Assembly: GCA_023423835.1 (NCBI GenBank)
Contig: JAFAEW010000012.1
Location: forward strand, 1 to 45,827
Length of the DNA: 45,827 nucleotides
DNA from: Bacteroidota bacterium
GTDB taxonomy: Bacteria; Bacteroidota; Bacteroidia; Chitinophagales; Chitinophagaceae
Reading direction: 5' to 3'
This document shows positions 16,554-25,472 of this stretch, piece by piece. The translations under genes and the position numbers were made by a program. Below the pieces are notes generated by a model, which saw only the letters and a program-made list of their open reading frames with translations, had not been told where the DNA came from and did no database searches. Numbering within the stretch: position 1 is the first letter of the stretch; each line of letters begins with the position of its first letter.

Positions 16554-17945
16554 CTACCTGATGATTCGCTTCAGCAAACCCAGTTTTCCGTCATAGGGCG
16601 GATATTTAATGGAGGGATCAAACCAGACCGGTGTTTTCAAAATCGATTTTTTATGACTGAAAGTATCAAATGAAAATCTGCCGTGATAATTTCCCAGTCC
16701 GCTGCTTCCTCTTCCGCCAAAAGGCAAATTGGGATTTAGAAGATGAAAGGAAGCATTATTGATACAACCGCCGCCAAAAGGAACTTTTTTTATCCAATCG
16801 TCGGCTGTCTTTTTATTTGAGGTGAAGACGTAAAGTGCCAACGGATTTTTATTTTTTTGAACAATGTCCATTGCAGTTTTTCGCTCTTCGAAACTTATTA
16901 CCGGCAACAACGGTCCGAATATCTCCTCCTGCATGAGAGGGCTTTCCAGATCCGGTTCATCGATAATTGTAGGACCAATGAAAAAATCATCAGCACTCGT
17001 TTCGCCGCCGGATACAACGTTTTCGCCCTCGAGAAAAGACAGCAGACGGTTGTACTGATTGCGATTGATTATTCTTCCATAATCGCGGCTTGCCTTTGCT
17101 CCCTCGGGGTAAAACGAATTGATCGCAAGTTCGATTTCCTTCAAAAATTTCCCTTTAACCGCCCGGTGTACCAAAACATAATCCGGCGCGACACACATTT
17201 GTCCGGCATTCGAAAATTTCACCACCGCAATTCGCTTCGCTGCAATCTTAATGTCGGCATCTTCTTCAACTATGGCCGGGCTCTTACCTCCCAATTCGAG
17301 GGTTACGGGAATAAGTTTTTCGGCTGCCTCCCGGTAGATGATTCGGCCCACTTCCGTGCTGCCGGTATAAAAAATATGATCAAAAGCAAATTCCTGCATC
17401 AGGTGAGGAATTACTTCCGATCCTTGTCCTTCAACCAATTGAATATAACCGGGTGGAAAATTCTCTTTAAACATCTCCTTCAGCACGGAGGCAGTTGCAG
17501 GTGCAAATTCACTCGGTTTCAGTACCACGCAGTTTCCCGCCGCTATCGCACCTATAAGAGGCGCGAGCAACAATTGGAAGGGATAATTCCAGGGAGCGAT
17601 GATCAATACGACGCCCAGCGGCTCTGAAAAAATATAACTGCGGGAAGGAAGGTTTAGCAGATTGGTTGGCACTTTCCGGGGACGCATCCATTTTTTCAGA
17701 TTGCGGATTACCTTATTAATTTCGGCTGTAAAAAATCCCGTTTCCGTTACCCAGATTTCTTCCGGACTTTTCTTTAAATCCTGGTACAATGCCGCATTCA
17801 GCCTGTCTTCATATCCACTCACTGCAGATCTTAAAATCTGAAGCTGCTCTTTCCGAAAACGGTATGGCAAAGTAGTACCGCTGTCGAAATATTTTCGCAT
17901 TGCGCGAAGATCGGCTTCAATGTCCTGCAAACCGGTTTGCAACAT
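16554..17945 (-). CDS. Aldehyde dehydrogenase (ALDH3-like)
   Basis: This 463-residue NAD(P)+-dependent enzyme has the family-3 style compact length and motifs: IIAPWNYPFQL, GNCVVLKPSE, FYTGSTEVGR, the catalytic Glu in TLELGGKSPA and the catalytic Cys in NAGQMCVAPDYV. PFGGRGSSGLGNYHG near the C terminus is also typical. It oxidises aldehydes, probably fatty or aromatic ones, to acids. No signal peptide is visible. It lies alone between the DUF6089 and TlpA-like genes on the same strand, so a metabolic context is not evident. Confidence 0.95.
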   Translation of the reverse strand: MLQTGLQDIEADLRAMRKYFDSGTTLPYRFRKEQLQILRSAVSGYEDRLNAALYQDLKKSPEEIWVTETGFFTAEINKVIRNLKKWMRPRKVPTNLLNLPSRSYIFSEPLGVVLIIAPWNYPFQLLLAPLIGAIAAGNCVVLKPSEFAPATASVLKEMFKENFPPGYIQLVEGQGSEVIPHLMQEFAFDHIFYTGSTEVGRIIYREAAEKLIPVTLELGGKSPAIVEEDADIKIAAKRIAVVKFSNAGQMCVAPDYVLVHRAVKGKFLKEIELAINSFYPEGAKASRDYGRIINRNQYNRLLSFLEGENVVSGGETSADDFFIGPTIIDEPDLESPLMQEEIFGPLLPVISFEERKTAMDIVQKNKNPLALYVFTSNKKTADDWIKKVPFGGGCINNASFHLLNPNLPFGGRGSSGLGNYHGRFSFDTFSHKKSILKTPVWFDPSIKYPPYDGKLGLLKRIIR

Positions 17946-17990
17946 TTACGATTTTACCGACAAGTTACAATAAATCGGGAAAAAACAACC

Positions 17991-18866
17991 TTATTCACCA
18001 ATCTTTGGTGTAGGACATTTATAAGAATACAGATTTAGGGAAACACCAAAATGAAGCATCACGTAAGAATCTTTTTGCAGGCTGTTTCCGCGCTGTCTTC
18101 CTTTGATTCCAATCGGCGGTCCAAGTTCGTAGCTTCTGTCCTGAAGCAGGAAGGCCGGAGATGGAGCAATGCTCCCATCTGGTTGGGGCAATCCGGGAAA
18201 AGCTTCCGGACCGGCAAAAGTTGTACTCACATCATCGAGATAATCGGTATTGGTAAAACGGTATCCGAGTTCAGCATAAACGTTGAGATCCTTATTGATT
18301 GCATATTTCAATCCGACACTAAGCGGAAAGCAAATAGCCATCGAACTGTACTGACTTCTCGAGGTGGTTGTTGAACCCTGCCCTTCCGTTCCGAGTGGTC
18401 TTAAAAAATATTTTTTGCCATCGAGATAAGCATACGGATCATAGGAAAAGACGCCGACTCCAATTGAGGCATAAGGCGTATAGCTGTATCCCTCAGTTCC
18501 GGGAATAAAGCGGAAAAAATTGAAATAGCCGCTTAGCGATGCTTCCCAGAGATTTGTATTGAAACTCAAATTCCTAGTTCTTTGTACTTCGTTTTTGCTG
18601 TAAGAATCGGAATATCCGAGAAAGGCATAGTTTCCCGCAAGTTTCAACCCGATATAGTCATTAAATTGTTTGATAAAAAAGAGTCCCGCCGAAAACTTGG
18701 GACGGTTCAATGCTGCCCGGTTATTCAAATCACCGAAGTAATGCGCTAATCCTATTCCACCACCGAATTCACCCTGATGAACATTGCTTCTGTAACTCTG
18801 CGTCTGTGCACCCGCTGCAATAAAAATAACTCCCGATATAAATCCTAAAATTGCTCTTTTCAACAT
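17991..18866 (-). CDS. DUF6089-type outer-membrane beta-barrel protein
   Basis: A 291-residue exported protein with a signal peptide (about residues 1-20). Alternating beta-strand pattern follows: GEFGGGIGLAHYFGDLNN, FSAGLFFIKQFNDYIGLKLAGNYAF, ASLSGYFNFF, YTPYASIGVGVFSYDPYAYLDGKKY, LSVGLKYAINKDLNVYAELGYRFTNTDYLDDVS and a terminal strand with aromatic residues. The GEIGG/GDLN opening and the YRFTxTDYLDDVS segment are those of DUF6089 proteins. It is likely a small outer-membrane barrel; the role is unknown. Same strand as the murF-alr gene, 103 bases after its stop. Confidence 0.85.
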   Translation of the reverse strand: MLKRAILGFISGVIFIAAGAQTQSYRSNVHQGEFGGGIGLAHYFGDLNNRAALNRPKFSAGLFFIKQFNDYIGLKLAGNYAFLGYSDSYSKNEVQRTRNLSFNTNLWEASLSGYFNFFRFIPGTEGYSYTPYASIGVGVFSYDPYAYLDGKKYFLRPLGTEGQGSTTTSRSQYSSMAICFPLSVGLKYAINKDLNVYAELGYRFTNTDYLDDVSTTFAGPEAFPGLPQPDGSIAPSPAFLLQDRSYELGPPIGIKGRQRGNSLQKDSYVMLHFGVSLNLYSYKCPTPKIGE

Positions 18867-18969
18867 ATTCGCAAGGTAATTGATGTTTGTATAACGGAAA
18901 AGGAATGTTTTTTCTTATTTCAAAATGAAATAATATTTCAAACGATTGATTTGCCGGTGCAATAATTCT

Positions 18970-21423
18970 TTATTCCTCAATATAAACCCGCTTCACGCGT
19001 TGACTGATGCCGGTAAGGATCTCGTAGGGAATCGTATTGCATCGCCGCGCAACTTCCTGCACAGAAATATTTTCGCCGAATATTTCAACTTCATCTTCTT
19101 CAGAGATGCCCGGAATTCCGGTAATATCCACCATCGCCATATCCATCGAAACAATGCCTATAACAGGAGCCTCCTTTCCCCTCACGAATACTTTGCCCCT
19201 GCCGTTGCTTAATTGTCTTTTAAAACCATCCGCATATCCTATGCGAATGGTTGCAATTTTCGAATCACGTTCCGCTTTACCCCTACGGTTGTACCCAATC
19301 GTATCTCCGCCGGGCACGTTTTTGATTTGGGCAATCGTGGTCTTCAGGCTGATGGCTACCTGAAGACGCTTTTGATCTATTTCAGCCGTTTCTACTCCAT
19401 ACAATCCGATTCCCAGCCTTACCATATCGTACTGATATTGGGGAACAGTAGCAATTGCCGCACTATTCGATATATGACGGATAAAAGGATAAAGGAGATT
19501 TTCCTCCAGCAAATTCGTACAACGTTCAAAAACTGCCGCCTGTTGTGCGGTAAAGTCAGATTCCGCTTTGTCATCACTTGCTGCAAAGTGGCTGAAGACA
19601 GAGGTAATCCTCAACTGAGGATATTCTTTCAAAACGCGCAACAATTCTGTCATATCTTTTTCTTCAAATCCCAACCGGTGCATGCCGGTATCGAGTTTGA
19701 GATGTACCGGATATTGCTCTACCTGCCGGGTTGTGAGAAATCCGGCAAATTTCTTCACGATGGAAAAAGAAAAGAGCTCCGGTTCAAGTTTGTATTGCAA
19801 AAGCGATTCAAAGACATCTTCATTTACATTCAGCACGAGAATCGGAATGTGGATACCCGCCTTTCTGAGTTCAACGCCTTCATCGGCATAGGCGACCGCG
19901 AGATAATCTACCTTGTGAAACTGAAGAAGGGTTGCCACCTGCGCGCTGCCGCTTCCATAAGCAAATGCCTTTACCATGGCCATTAGCTTTACACCTCTTG
20001 AAAGCTTATTTCGATAGAAATTCAGGTTATGCGTTAAGGCAGAGAGATTGATCTCGAGTCTCGTACTATGCGATTTAGACTGTAACGCAGAAACGATCTT
20101 TTCGAATCCGAAAATCCTTGCGCCTTTTAGCAAGATCACTTCGTTTGAAAAATGAAGTTTATTAAAAGCGTTTATAAATGTGTCAACATCCCGATAAGGA
20201 AAGCAATCAGATAAAACATGACCTTCTTTCTGTTTTCGAAACCATACTTCGCCAATTGTGAACACCCGGAAAAGGGACTTATGGTTGATCATTTCAGCTA
20301 ACTGTCCGTATTGTTTCTCATTGAAAACCGGCAGATCAGAAATGATCAAGGTTTTTTTGTTTTGTTGCTTTTGTTGAAGCAAAAAATCGAGGGCAAGGGA
20401 GAATGCATTGATATCAAAACTATAACTGTCATTGATTAGGGTGCAGTTATTGATGCCGTTTACAAGCTGCAAACGCATATCCACCGGCTTTAGCTGTGCC
20501 AATCCTGCCCGTATCTTTTCTACGGGAATCTCCATTGCAAATAAAACGGCGATGCAAACAAGCGCATTATACACATAAACCATATCGGAAAATGGAATGG
20601 CGAGCAAATGTTCTCTTCCGCCCGCTTTGATCGCAATTTCTGAATGCGAATCGTAATATTTTATGTCTGTTATTTTTACATCATCCGCTACTGATCTTCC
20701 CCATCGAAAGAGCGCGTCGGTATTCTCAAAGGCGTTTAGAATTTCATTTTTTTCTGAGGGAACAATAATCAGTTTCGCATTCTTGAAGAGCAGTGCCTTT
20801 TCATTTATTTTCTGTTTAAGATCAAAGAAATTTTCCTCATGCGCATTTCCGATGGTAGTAAAGACACCGATTGTTGGCCGGATTATCTTTTCCAGCCTGC
20901 GCATTTCACCGGGTTGAGAAATACCTGCTTCAAAAATTGCGAGATCGTTGTCTGCGCTCATTTCCCAAACGCTTAAAGGAACACCGATTTGTGAGTTAAA
21001 ACTTTTCGGACTTTTTACAATTCTATAAAAGGGCGCCAGCAACTGATACAACCATTCTTTTACAATCGTTTTTCCATTGCTTCCGGTTATTGCAATGACG
21101 GGATAGTCGAACTGCGACCGGTGAAAAGCAGTGAGGGTTTGCAGAGCGGCCAGCGTATCATCAACATAAATAATATTCGATGCGGAAATTCGCGGATCAA
21201 CGGCCGTTTCCCTTGTCAATACAAAATTTCTTACGCCGGCATCAAAGGCTTCCCACAAAAAAATGCTCCCACTTCTTTTCGAACCTTCGAGTGCAAAAAA
21301 AAGGGTTGAACCGGGAAATGATATTCTTCTGCTATCAACGGAAAGATGTTTTACAACCGATGAAGGTTCGGGAAGATTTCCCGTGCCGTTTACGATTTCC
21401 TTTATTTTTTGAATGGAATACAT
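18970..21423 (-). CDS. Bifunctional MurF / alanine racemase
   Basis: One 817-residue polypeptide joins two peptidoglycan enzymes. Roughly the first 445 residues are a Mur ligase: HLSVDSRRI, ATP loop ITGSNGKTIVKEW, EAGISQPGEM and DSYSFD. This is UDP-MurNAc-tripeptide:D-Ala-D-Ala ligase. The rest is a PLP-dependent alanine racemase: LMAMVKAFAYGSG (PLP Lys), VHLKLDTGMHRLGF, YDMVRLGIGLYG, GYNRRG and IRIGYADGFKR. The fusion is known in Bacteroidota and links D-Ala supply with its use. I start at the ATG at 21423 (MYSIQKIKEIV), seven bases after the terC stop; a start at 21474 would overlap terC. Confidence 0.95.
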   Translation of the reverse strand: MYSIQKIKEIVNGTGNLPEPSSVVKHLSVDSRRISFPGSTLFFALEGSKRSGSIFLWEAFDAGVRNFVLTRETAVDPRISASNIIYVDDTLAALQTLTAFHRSQFDYPVIAITGSNGKTIVKEWLYQLLAPFYRIVKSPKSFNSQIGVPLSVWEMSADNDLAIFEAGISQPGEMRRLEKIIRPTIGVFTTIGNAHEENFFDLKQKINEKALLFKNAKLIIVPSEKNEILNAFENTDALFRWGRSVADDVKITDIKYYDSHSEIAIKAGGREHLLAIPFSDMVYVYNALVCIAVLFAMEIPVEKIRAGLAQLKPVDMRLQLVNGINNCTLINDSYSFDINAFSLALDFLLQQKQQNKKTLIISDLPVFNEKQYGQLAEMINHKSLFRVFTIGEVWFRKQKEGHVLSDCFPYRDVDTFINAFNKLHFSNEVILLKGARIFGFEKIVSALQSKSHSTRLEINLSALTHNLNFYRNKLSRGVKLMAMVKAFAYGSGSAQVATLLQFHKVDYLAVAYADEGVELRKAGIHIPILVLNVNEDVFESLLQYKLEPELFSFSIVKKFAGFLTTRQVEQYPVHLKLDTGMHRLGFEEKDMTELLRVLKEYPQLRITSVFSHFAASDDKAESDFTAQQAAVFERCTNLLEENLLYPFIRHISNSAAIATVPQYQYDMVRLGIGLYGVETAEIDQKRLQVAISLKTTIAQIKNVPGGDTIGYNRRGKAERDSKIATIRIGYADGFKRQLSNGRGKVFVRGKEAPVIGIVSMDMAMVDITGIPGISEEDEVEIFGENISVQEVARRCNTIPYEILTGISQRVKRVYIEE

Positions 21424-21430
21424 TGAACAA

Positions 21431-22390
21431 TCAGGCAACTTTATTTTTACGTCGATGAGATTTTTTTTCAACAAACATGGAATAGAAAATAGAAGCCCAG
21501 ATACAGGTGAGAATTACACCAAGCGAAATGATCACCTGGATTTCGGTGGATAGCCATTCACTGATCCAATGTTCACCCAACATCTTTATTCCGATGAACA
21601 TCAGGATAATCGCAATTCCCTGCTGCAGATATGAAAACTTATTTACAGCTCCCTTCAACAGAAAGAAGAGCGATCTTAGTCCTAAAACTGCAAAAATATT
21701 AGAAGTATAGATTACAAGAGGATCCCTTGAAATCCCCATAACCGCCGGAATACTGTCAAGTGCAAAAACAAGATCAACGGAGGCAAGGATAATCACTACC
21801 ACAAACAAGGTGGTGTATTGCGGTTTGCCATTTACCTTAATCACATATTTGCCGTTTCCATCATGGGCAGCAAGCGGTAAAAACCGTTTCAAAAATCTAT
21901 ACATCACCGTTTCATGCGGATCGTATTCTTCTTCATGATCCGACACAAACATTTTGTATCCGGTGTAAACAAGAAAAACACCGAATAACAGTAAAACCCA
22001 TTCAAAGCGGTCAACAATTGCCACGCCCACCGTTATAAAGATCACCCGCAGCACAATCGCCATTCCGATTCCGATCAGTAATACCCGCGAATAATATTTT
22101 TCCTTGACTGAAAACGCATTAAAAATCAGGATGAATACAAAAATATTATCGATACTGAGGCTCCACTCCATAAGATAGGCGCTCAGATATTCGAGTCCTT
22201 TTTTCTGCCCCTCTTCAATCCACATAAATACAAAAAATGCCAATCCGAGCGACACCCAGAAAAAGGTTTGCCATAAAGCCTGCCGGATGGTAATAGCCTT
22301 ATTTTTCTTGCTTAATAGTCCCAGGTCAAAAGCCAATGCGAGTACTAGTACAATTGCGAAAACGATGTAAACGATCTGATCTTTTGACAT
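21431..22390 (-). CDS. TerC family integral membrane protein
   Basis: A 319-residue protein with about eight or nine membrane helices and the TerC signatures EWSLSIDNIFVFILIF and ASVDLVFALDSIPAVMGIS, whose buried acidic residues are thought to bind or move metal ions. TerC/Alx proteins are linked to manganese export and metal loading of exported enzymes. The start at 22390 (MSKDQIVYIVF) fits the first helix; a longer in-frame start at 22471 would run into gldG. It sits between gldG (31 bases) and murF-alr (7 bases), probably in one transcript. Confidence 0.92.
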   Translation of the reverse strand: MSKDQIVYIVFAIVLVLALAFDLGLLSKKNKAITIRQALWQTFFWVSLGLAFFVFMWIEEGQKKGLEYLSAYLMEWSLSIDNIFVFILIFNAFSVKEKYYSRVLLIGIGMAIVLRVIFITVGVAIVDRFEWVLLLFGVFLVYTGYKMFVSDHEEEYDPHETVMYRFLKRFLPLAAHDGNGKYVIKVNGKPQYTTLFVVVIILASVDLVFALDSIPAVMGISRDPLVIYTSNIFAVLGLRSLFFLLKGAVNKFSYLQQGIAIILMFIGIKMLGEHWISEWLSTEIQVIISLGVILTCIWASIFYSMFVEKKSHRRKNKVA

Positions 22391-22421
22391 AACGCTTCTT
22401 TTGGAATGATTGATTGATTGG

Positions 22422-24179
22422 CTACTGCGTTCCGAATTTTCGCTTTCGAACAGCATTGTAGATGAAGCCAAACAGTAGAATTATAACAACAGGAACAACT
22501 ATATTCATCAACTGCCAGAATGTTTTCTGCCCCTCTACTTTTTGTTTGTCCAGCAAACGTAGTGTAAAGTCTTTATTTCTCGATTCAAATATTCCATTAT
22601 TCGTTACAAGATAGTCAACACAATTGAGAAAGAACTCTCTGTTTGCAAACCGGTAATTTTCAAACGGTATTTCTCCCATTGCCAAAGGACCATTAGTGGG
22701 ACTAATCGCATTGGTGAGAATATCTGCATCGGAAATCACGATTTGTTTTGACTGCTTTACGGCTTTTTGATGAAAGGGTTTGCCGGTAGTACTTTCGACT
22801 GAATCCTGAATTTCCCGCGTTAACCGGTTGGCAAAAAGTGAATAGAAGCTTCCTTCCATCAACACGGCAACGGGAACATGGCTGCGATTGAAACTGGCAA
22901 ATTCGTTTTCATCCTTCACACTGTTGATGCTCACGATGGCCGGTGTATTCAGAACGCGGCTGTTGGTGTCCGTAGCCAGTAAAACCGTCTTATTAATTCC
23001 GGGCGCTTCAACAAGATCAATACTGGAGGGGAAGATGGATAATACGCGATCAAGATTTTTGGAAATGGGATTTTCGTTTACTGAACTCAAGAAAGGATAG
23101 TACGGCCACGGAACTCTTCTTAAAACCGGACTGTTATCAGGATTTCTTCCCACTACGATCGGTATTTTGCTGCAATTCAAGTCCTGCAACAGATCGCCAT
23201 TTATCCGCACTCCATACTTGAAGAGAATATCATCGATATTCAGATTACGGTCGAAAGCAACAAAATCGCTCTGACTTCGCATGAGACTGTCGAGTTCTGC
23301 ATATAATTTATCGATGGCCCAGATAATCTTCCCGCCATTCATAACATACTGATCGAGCTTCAATTTATCTTCATCGGTAAAAGGCTGCGTTGGCTTTACA
23401 ATCAGCAAAACATCAATCTGTCCGGGATCGGGATATCCTAATTTCAGGTTCATCAATCCAAGCCGGAAATTATCCTGCAACACCGCCCCAAGGTCATTGA
23501 CGGAAAGATCAGCCATCGGCATTGGTTCACCATTTCCTACTGCATAGGCAACAGAAGGAATATAGGACCGGGTTAATTTATCAATCGCGTTAGCAAATTT
23601 AAATTCCAGTAATGCTTCTGCGGAATTGAGCGTTGCGGCTTTATCTTCCTGCGGAATATCATCGATCACATTAAAATTCTTGAATATTCTTCGGCTGCTC
23701 CTGAGATCAATCACCTGCGGTTTATGGTTGCCATAATATACAATGGCCGATGGAATAATCAGTTGATTGGTCGCCTTGTCCTTGCTGGAAGAAATGTTTT
23801 CAGCCTGTTCAAACACCACTCCCATTTGTTGAAGACTGTCATACAAATTGGCACGGGCAGTGTCACTTAATCCCTCACCCGGGTTTTCGTAATAAACCTG
23901 AATCTTATTATTACTAAGATCTTTAAACTCTGATAGAAGATCTTCAACCGACACACTTAATTTTTTGTAATCAGACGGAAGATCTCCTGTCAGAAATACC
24001 TGTACTTCCACCGTGCTATCGAGATTCTTCAGCAAATCCTTTGTAGGTTGTGACAAACTATAGCGCTTCTCCTGGGTGAGATCTATCCTGTAATTGAAGA
24101 ATGACGCAATATAGGTGATGGCAGGAAAAAGCAGGATAAATAAAACCCATCCACCTTTATTTTTGAAAAGATCAATCAT
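22422..24179 (-). CDS. gldG: Gliding motility ABC transporter auxiliary protein GldG
   Basis: A 585-residue protein with an N-terminal membrane helix (about residues 10-28), then FFNYRIDLTQEKRYSLSQPTKDLLKNLDSTVEVQVFLTGDLPSDYKKL, the hallmark of GldG/ABC-2 associated DUF (PF09822-like) proteins. A large periplasmic region follows, and a C-terminal helix (FWQLMNIVVPVVIILLFGFIY). GldG works with GldF, and in flavobacteria with the ATPase GldA, in gliding-associated transport. I start at 24179 (MIDLFKNKGGW), 22 bases after gldF; the longer frame from 24281 overlaps gldF. The genes gldF-gldG-terC-murF/alr appear co-transcribed. Confidence 0.92.
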   Translation of the reverse strand: MIDLFKNKGGWVLFILLFPAITYIASFFNYRIDLTQEKRYSLSQPTKDLLKNLDSTVEVQVFLTGDLPSDYKKLSVSVEDLLSEFKDLSNNKIQVYYENPGEGLSDTARANLYDSLQQMGVVFEQAENISSSKDKATNQLIIPSAIVYYGNHKPQVIDLRSSRRIFKNFNVIDDIPQEDKAATLNSAEALLEFKFANAIDKLTRSYIPSVAYAVGNGEPMPMADLSVNDLGAVLQDNFRLGLMNLKLGYPDPGQIDVLLIVKPTQPFTDEDKLKLDQYVMNGGKIIWAIDKLYAELDSLMRSQSDFVAFDRNLNIDDILFKYGVRINGDLLQDLNCSKIPIVVGRNPDNSPVLRRVPWPYYPFLSSVNENPISKNLDRVLSIFPSSIDLVEAPGINKTVLLATDTNSRVLNTPAIVSINSVKDENEFASFNRSHVPVAVLMEGSFYSLFANRLTREIQDSVESTTGKPFHQKAVKQSKQIVISDADILTNAISPTNGPLAMGEIPFENYRFANREFFLNCVDYLVTNNGIFESRNKDFTLRLLDKQKVEGQKTFWQLMNIVVPVVIILLFGFIYNAVRKRKFGTQ

Positions 24180-24201
24180 ACGACCGCCTGCATTTTTAAT
24201 T

Positions 24202-24924
24202 TTATCGTAGTGTAATTTTCTTTTTCGTTTGCCATAGAAAGAGCAGGATAATTCCCACAAAATAGAGCACATCGCGGCCATCTATCACACCTTTGCTGAT
24301 GCTGTTGTAATGAAATTTCAGTCCGAGGCTTTCAATAAAATAACCGGATCCGGATGAAAAAACCGGAAGTGCACTCAGGGTTTCAAATCCTGTATATAAA
24401 AGAAAACAGGAAAACGCTCCTGTAATAAAAGCAATAACTGTATTGTCGGTATAACTGCTGCAACAAATTCCGATGGAAGTGAAAACCGCGCTTAACAATA
24501 AAAGACCGATATAACTTCCAATGGCGCTTCCAATATCAATACCTCCCGTGGCACTCAATGCCTGTAGCGATATGGCGTAAAGAATGGTAGGTATAAGCGC
24601 AAGCAGAATAATCAATAGTGATCCGAAAAACTTTCCGGCTACAAGCCCAAAAGGCTTTAGTGGCATCGTGGATAATAATTCAAAGGTGCCGGAACGGTAT
24701 TCATCGGAAAAACTTCTCATGGTGACGGTGGGAACCAAAAACATCAGCACCCAGGGAGCGAGGGTGAAATATCCGTTTAAAGACGCATATCCAAAATCGA
24801 GTAAACTTGTATCAGGATAAACAAATAACAGCAGCCCGGTGAGCAACAAAAAAACGGAAATTGCCATGTATCCCGTAAGGCTGCTAAAAAATTGCCTCCA
24901 TTCTTTCAGCGAGATTAACCACAT
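24202..24924 (-). CDS. gldF: Gliding motility ABC transporter permease GldF
   Basis: This 240-residue ABC-2 type permease has six membrane helices. It opens with MWLISLKEWRQFFSSLTGYM, and the conserved cytoplasmic loop MRSFSDEYRSGTFELLSTMPLKPFGLVAGKF is typical of GldF. It forms the membrane part of the gliding-associated transporter together with GldG. No ATPase gene is in this operon. The gene is the first of the leftward gldF-gldG-terC-murF/alr run; the 110 bases upstream separate it from the Fe-S carrier gene on the same strand. Confidence 0.92.
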   Translation of the reverse strand: MWLISLKEWRQFFSSLTGYMAISVFLLLTGLLLFVYPDTSLLDFGYASLNGYFTLAPWVLMFLVPTVTMRSFSDEYRSGTFELLSTMPLKPFGLVAGKFFGSLLIILLALIPTILYAISLQALSATGGIDIGSAIGSYIGLLLLSAVFTSIGICCSSYTDNTVIAFITGAFSCFLLYTGFETLSALPVFSSGSGYFIESLGLKFHYNSISKGVIDGRDVLYFVGIILLFLWQTKKKITLR

Positions 24925-25034
24925 CGTCCAAAGCTATAGGAAAAAATTGATCAGCACGAGTACGATCTCTCCTGCAACTTAAATCTTAAAAGAGTTTTAT
25001 GAAACAAGATTTGATGATCTGCGGACATGAAAAT

Positions 25035-25406
25035 CTATACAGCGAAGCTTTCCCCGCATGCGCAACTGCGGCTCGCATTGGGATTCTTATAATGAAATCC
25101 TTTTCCATTTAATCCATCGGAATACTCCAACTCAGTATTTACGAGGTATAAAAAGCTTTTCAAATCCGTAACGATCTTTATTCCTTTATCTTCAAAAACC
25201 TGATCGCCCGGTTTTAACTGATTGTCAAAATTCATCTTATAACTCAGCCCACTACAACCGCCACCAATAACACCAACACGCAAAAAATAGGTTTCGTCTG
25301 CATCAAATCCTGACTCTTTCATTAATTCCAAAACCTTCACCTTTGCTTTGTCGCTTATATAGATGCCATTTTCGTTTACCATAAAAACGTGTTTTTTAAA
25401 TTCCAT
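25035..25406 (-). CDS. A-type iron-sulfur cluster carrier (IscA/SufA/HesB family)
   Basis: A 123-residue protein with the three Cys of A-type carriers: Cys51 in GGGCSGLSY and Cys115/Cys117 in SRSCACGESF. The 64-residue spacing is canonical; the last motif is CAC instead of the more usual CGC. A-type proteins receive Fe-S clusters and pass them to apo-enzymes. It lies 66 bases downstream of the cysteine desulfurase gene on the same strand. The ATG at 25406 has a GAGGA about 13 bases upstream; MVNENG at 25382 is an alternative start. Confidence 0.93.
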   Translation of the reverse strand: MEFKKHVFMVNENGIYISDKAKVKVLELMKESGFDADETYFLRVGVIGGGCSGLSYKMNFDNQLKPGDQVFEDKGIKIVTDLKSFLYLVNTELEYSDGLNGKGFHYKNPNASRSCACGESFAV

Positions 25407-25472
25407 CCAAATACAAAGTTCCTCTTTTATTGTTCATTTCAATATAATGAATTAATAAAATTGCGGAAATCA

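Noticed and set aside
16857..17627. 256-codon open frame antisense to the aldehyde dehydrogenase
   Set aside because: It lies wholly inside a clear ALDH gene on the other strand, and its translation has no domain pattern.
19213..19986. 257-codon open frame antisense to the alanine racemase half
   Set aside because: Fully covered by a conserved gene on the other strand; an effect of codon use.
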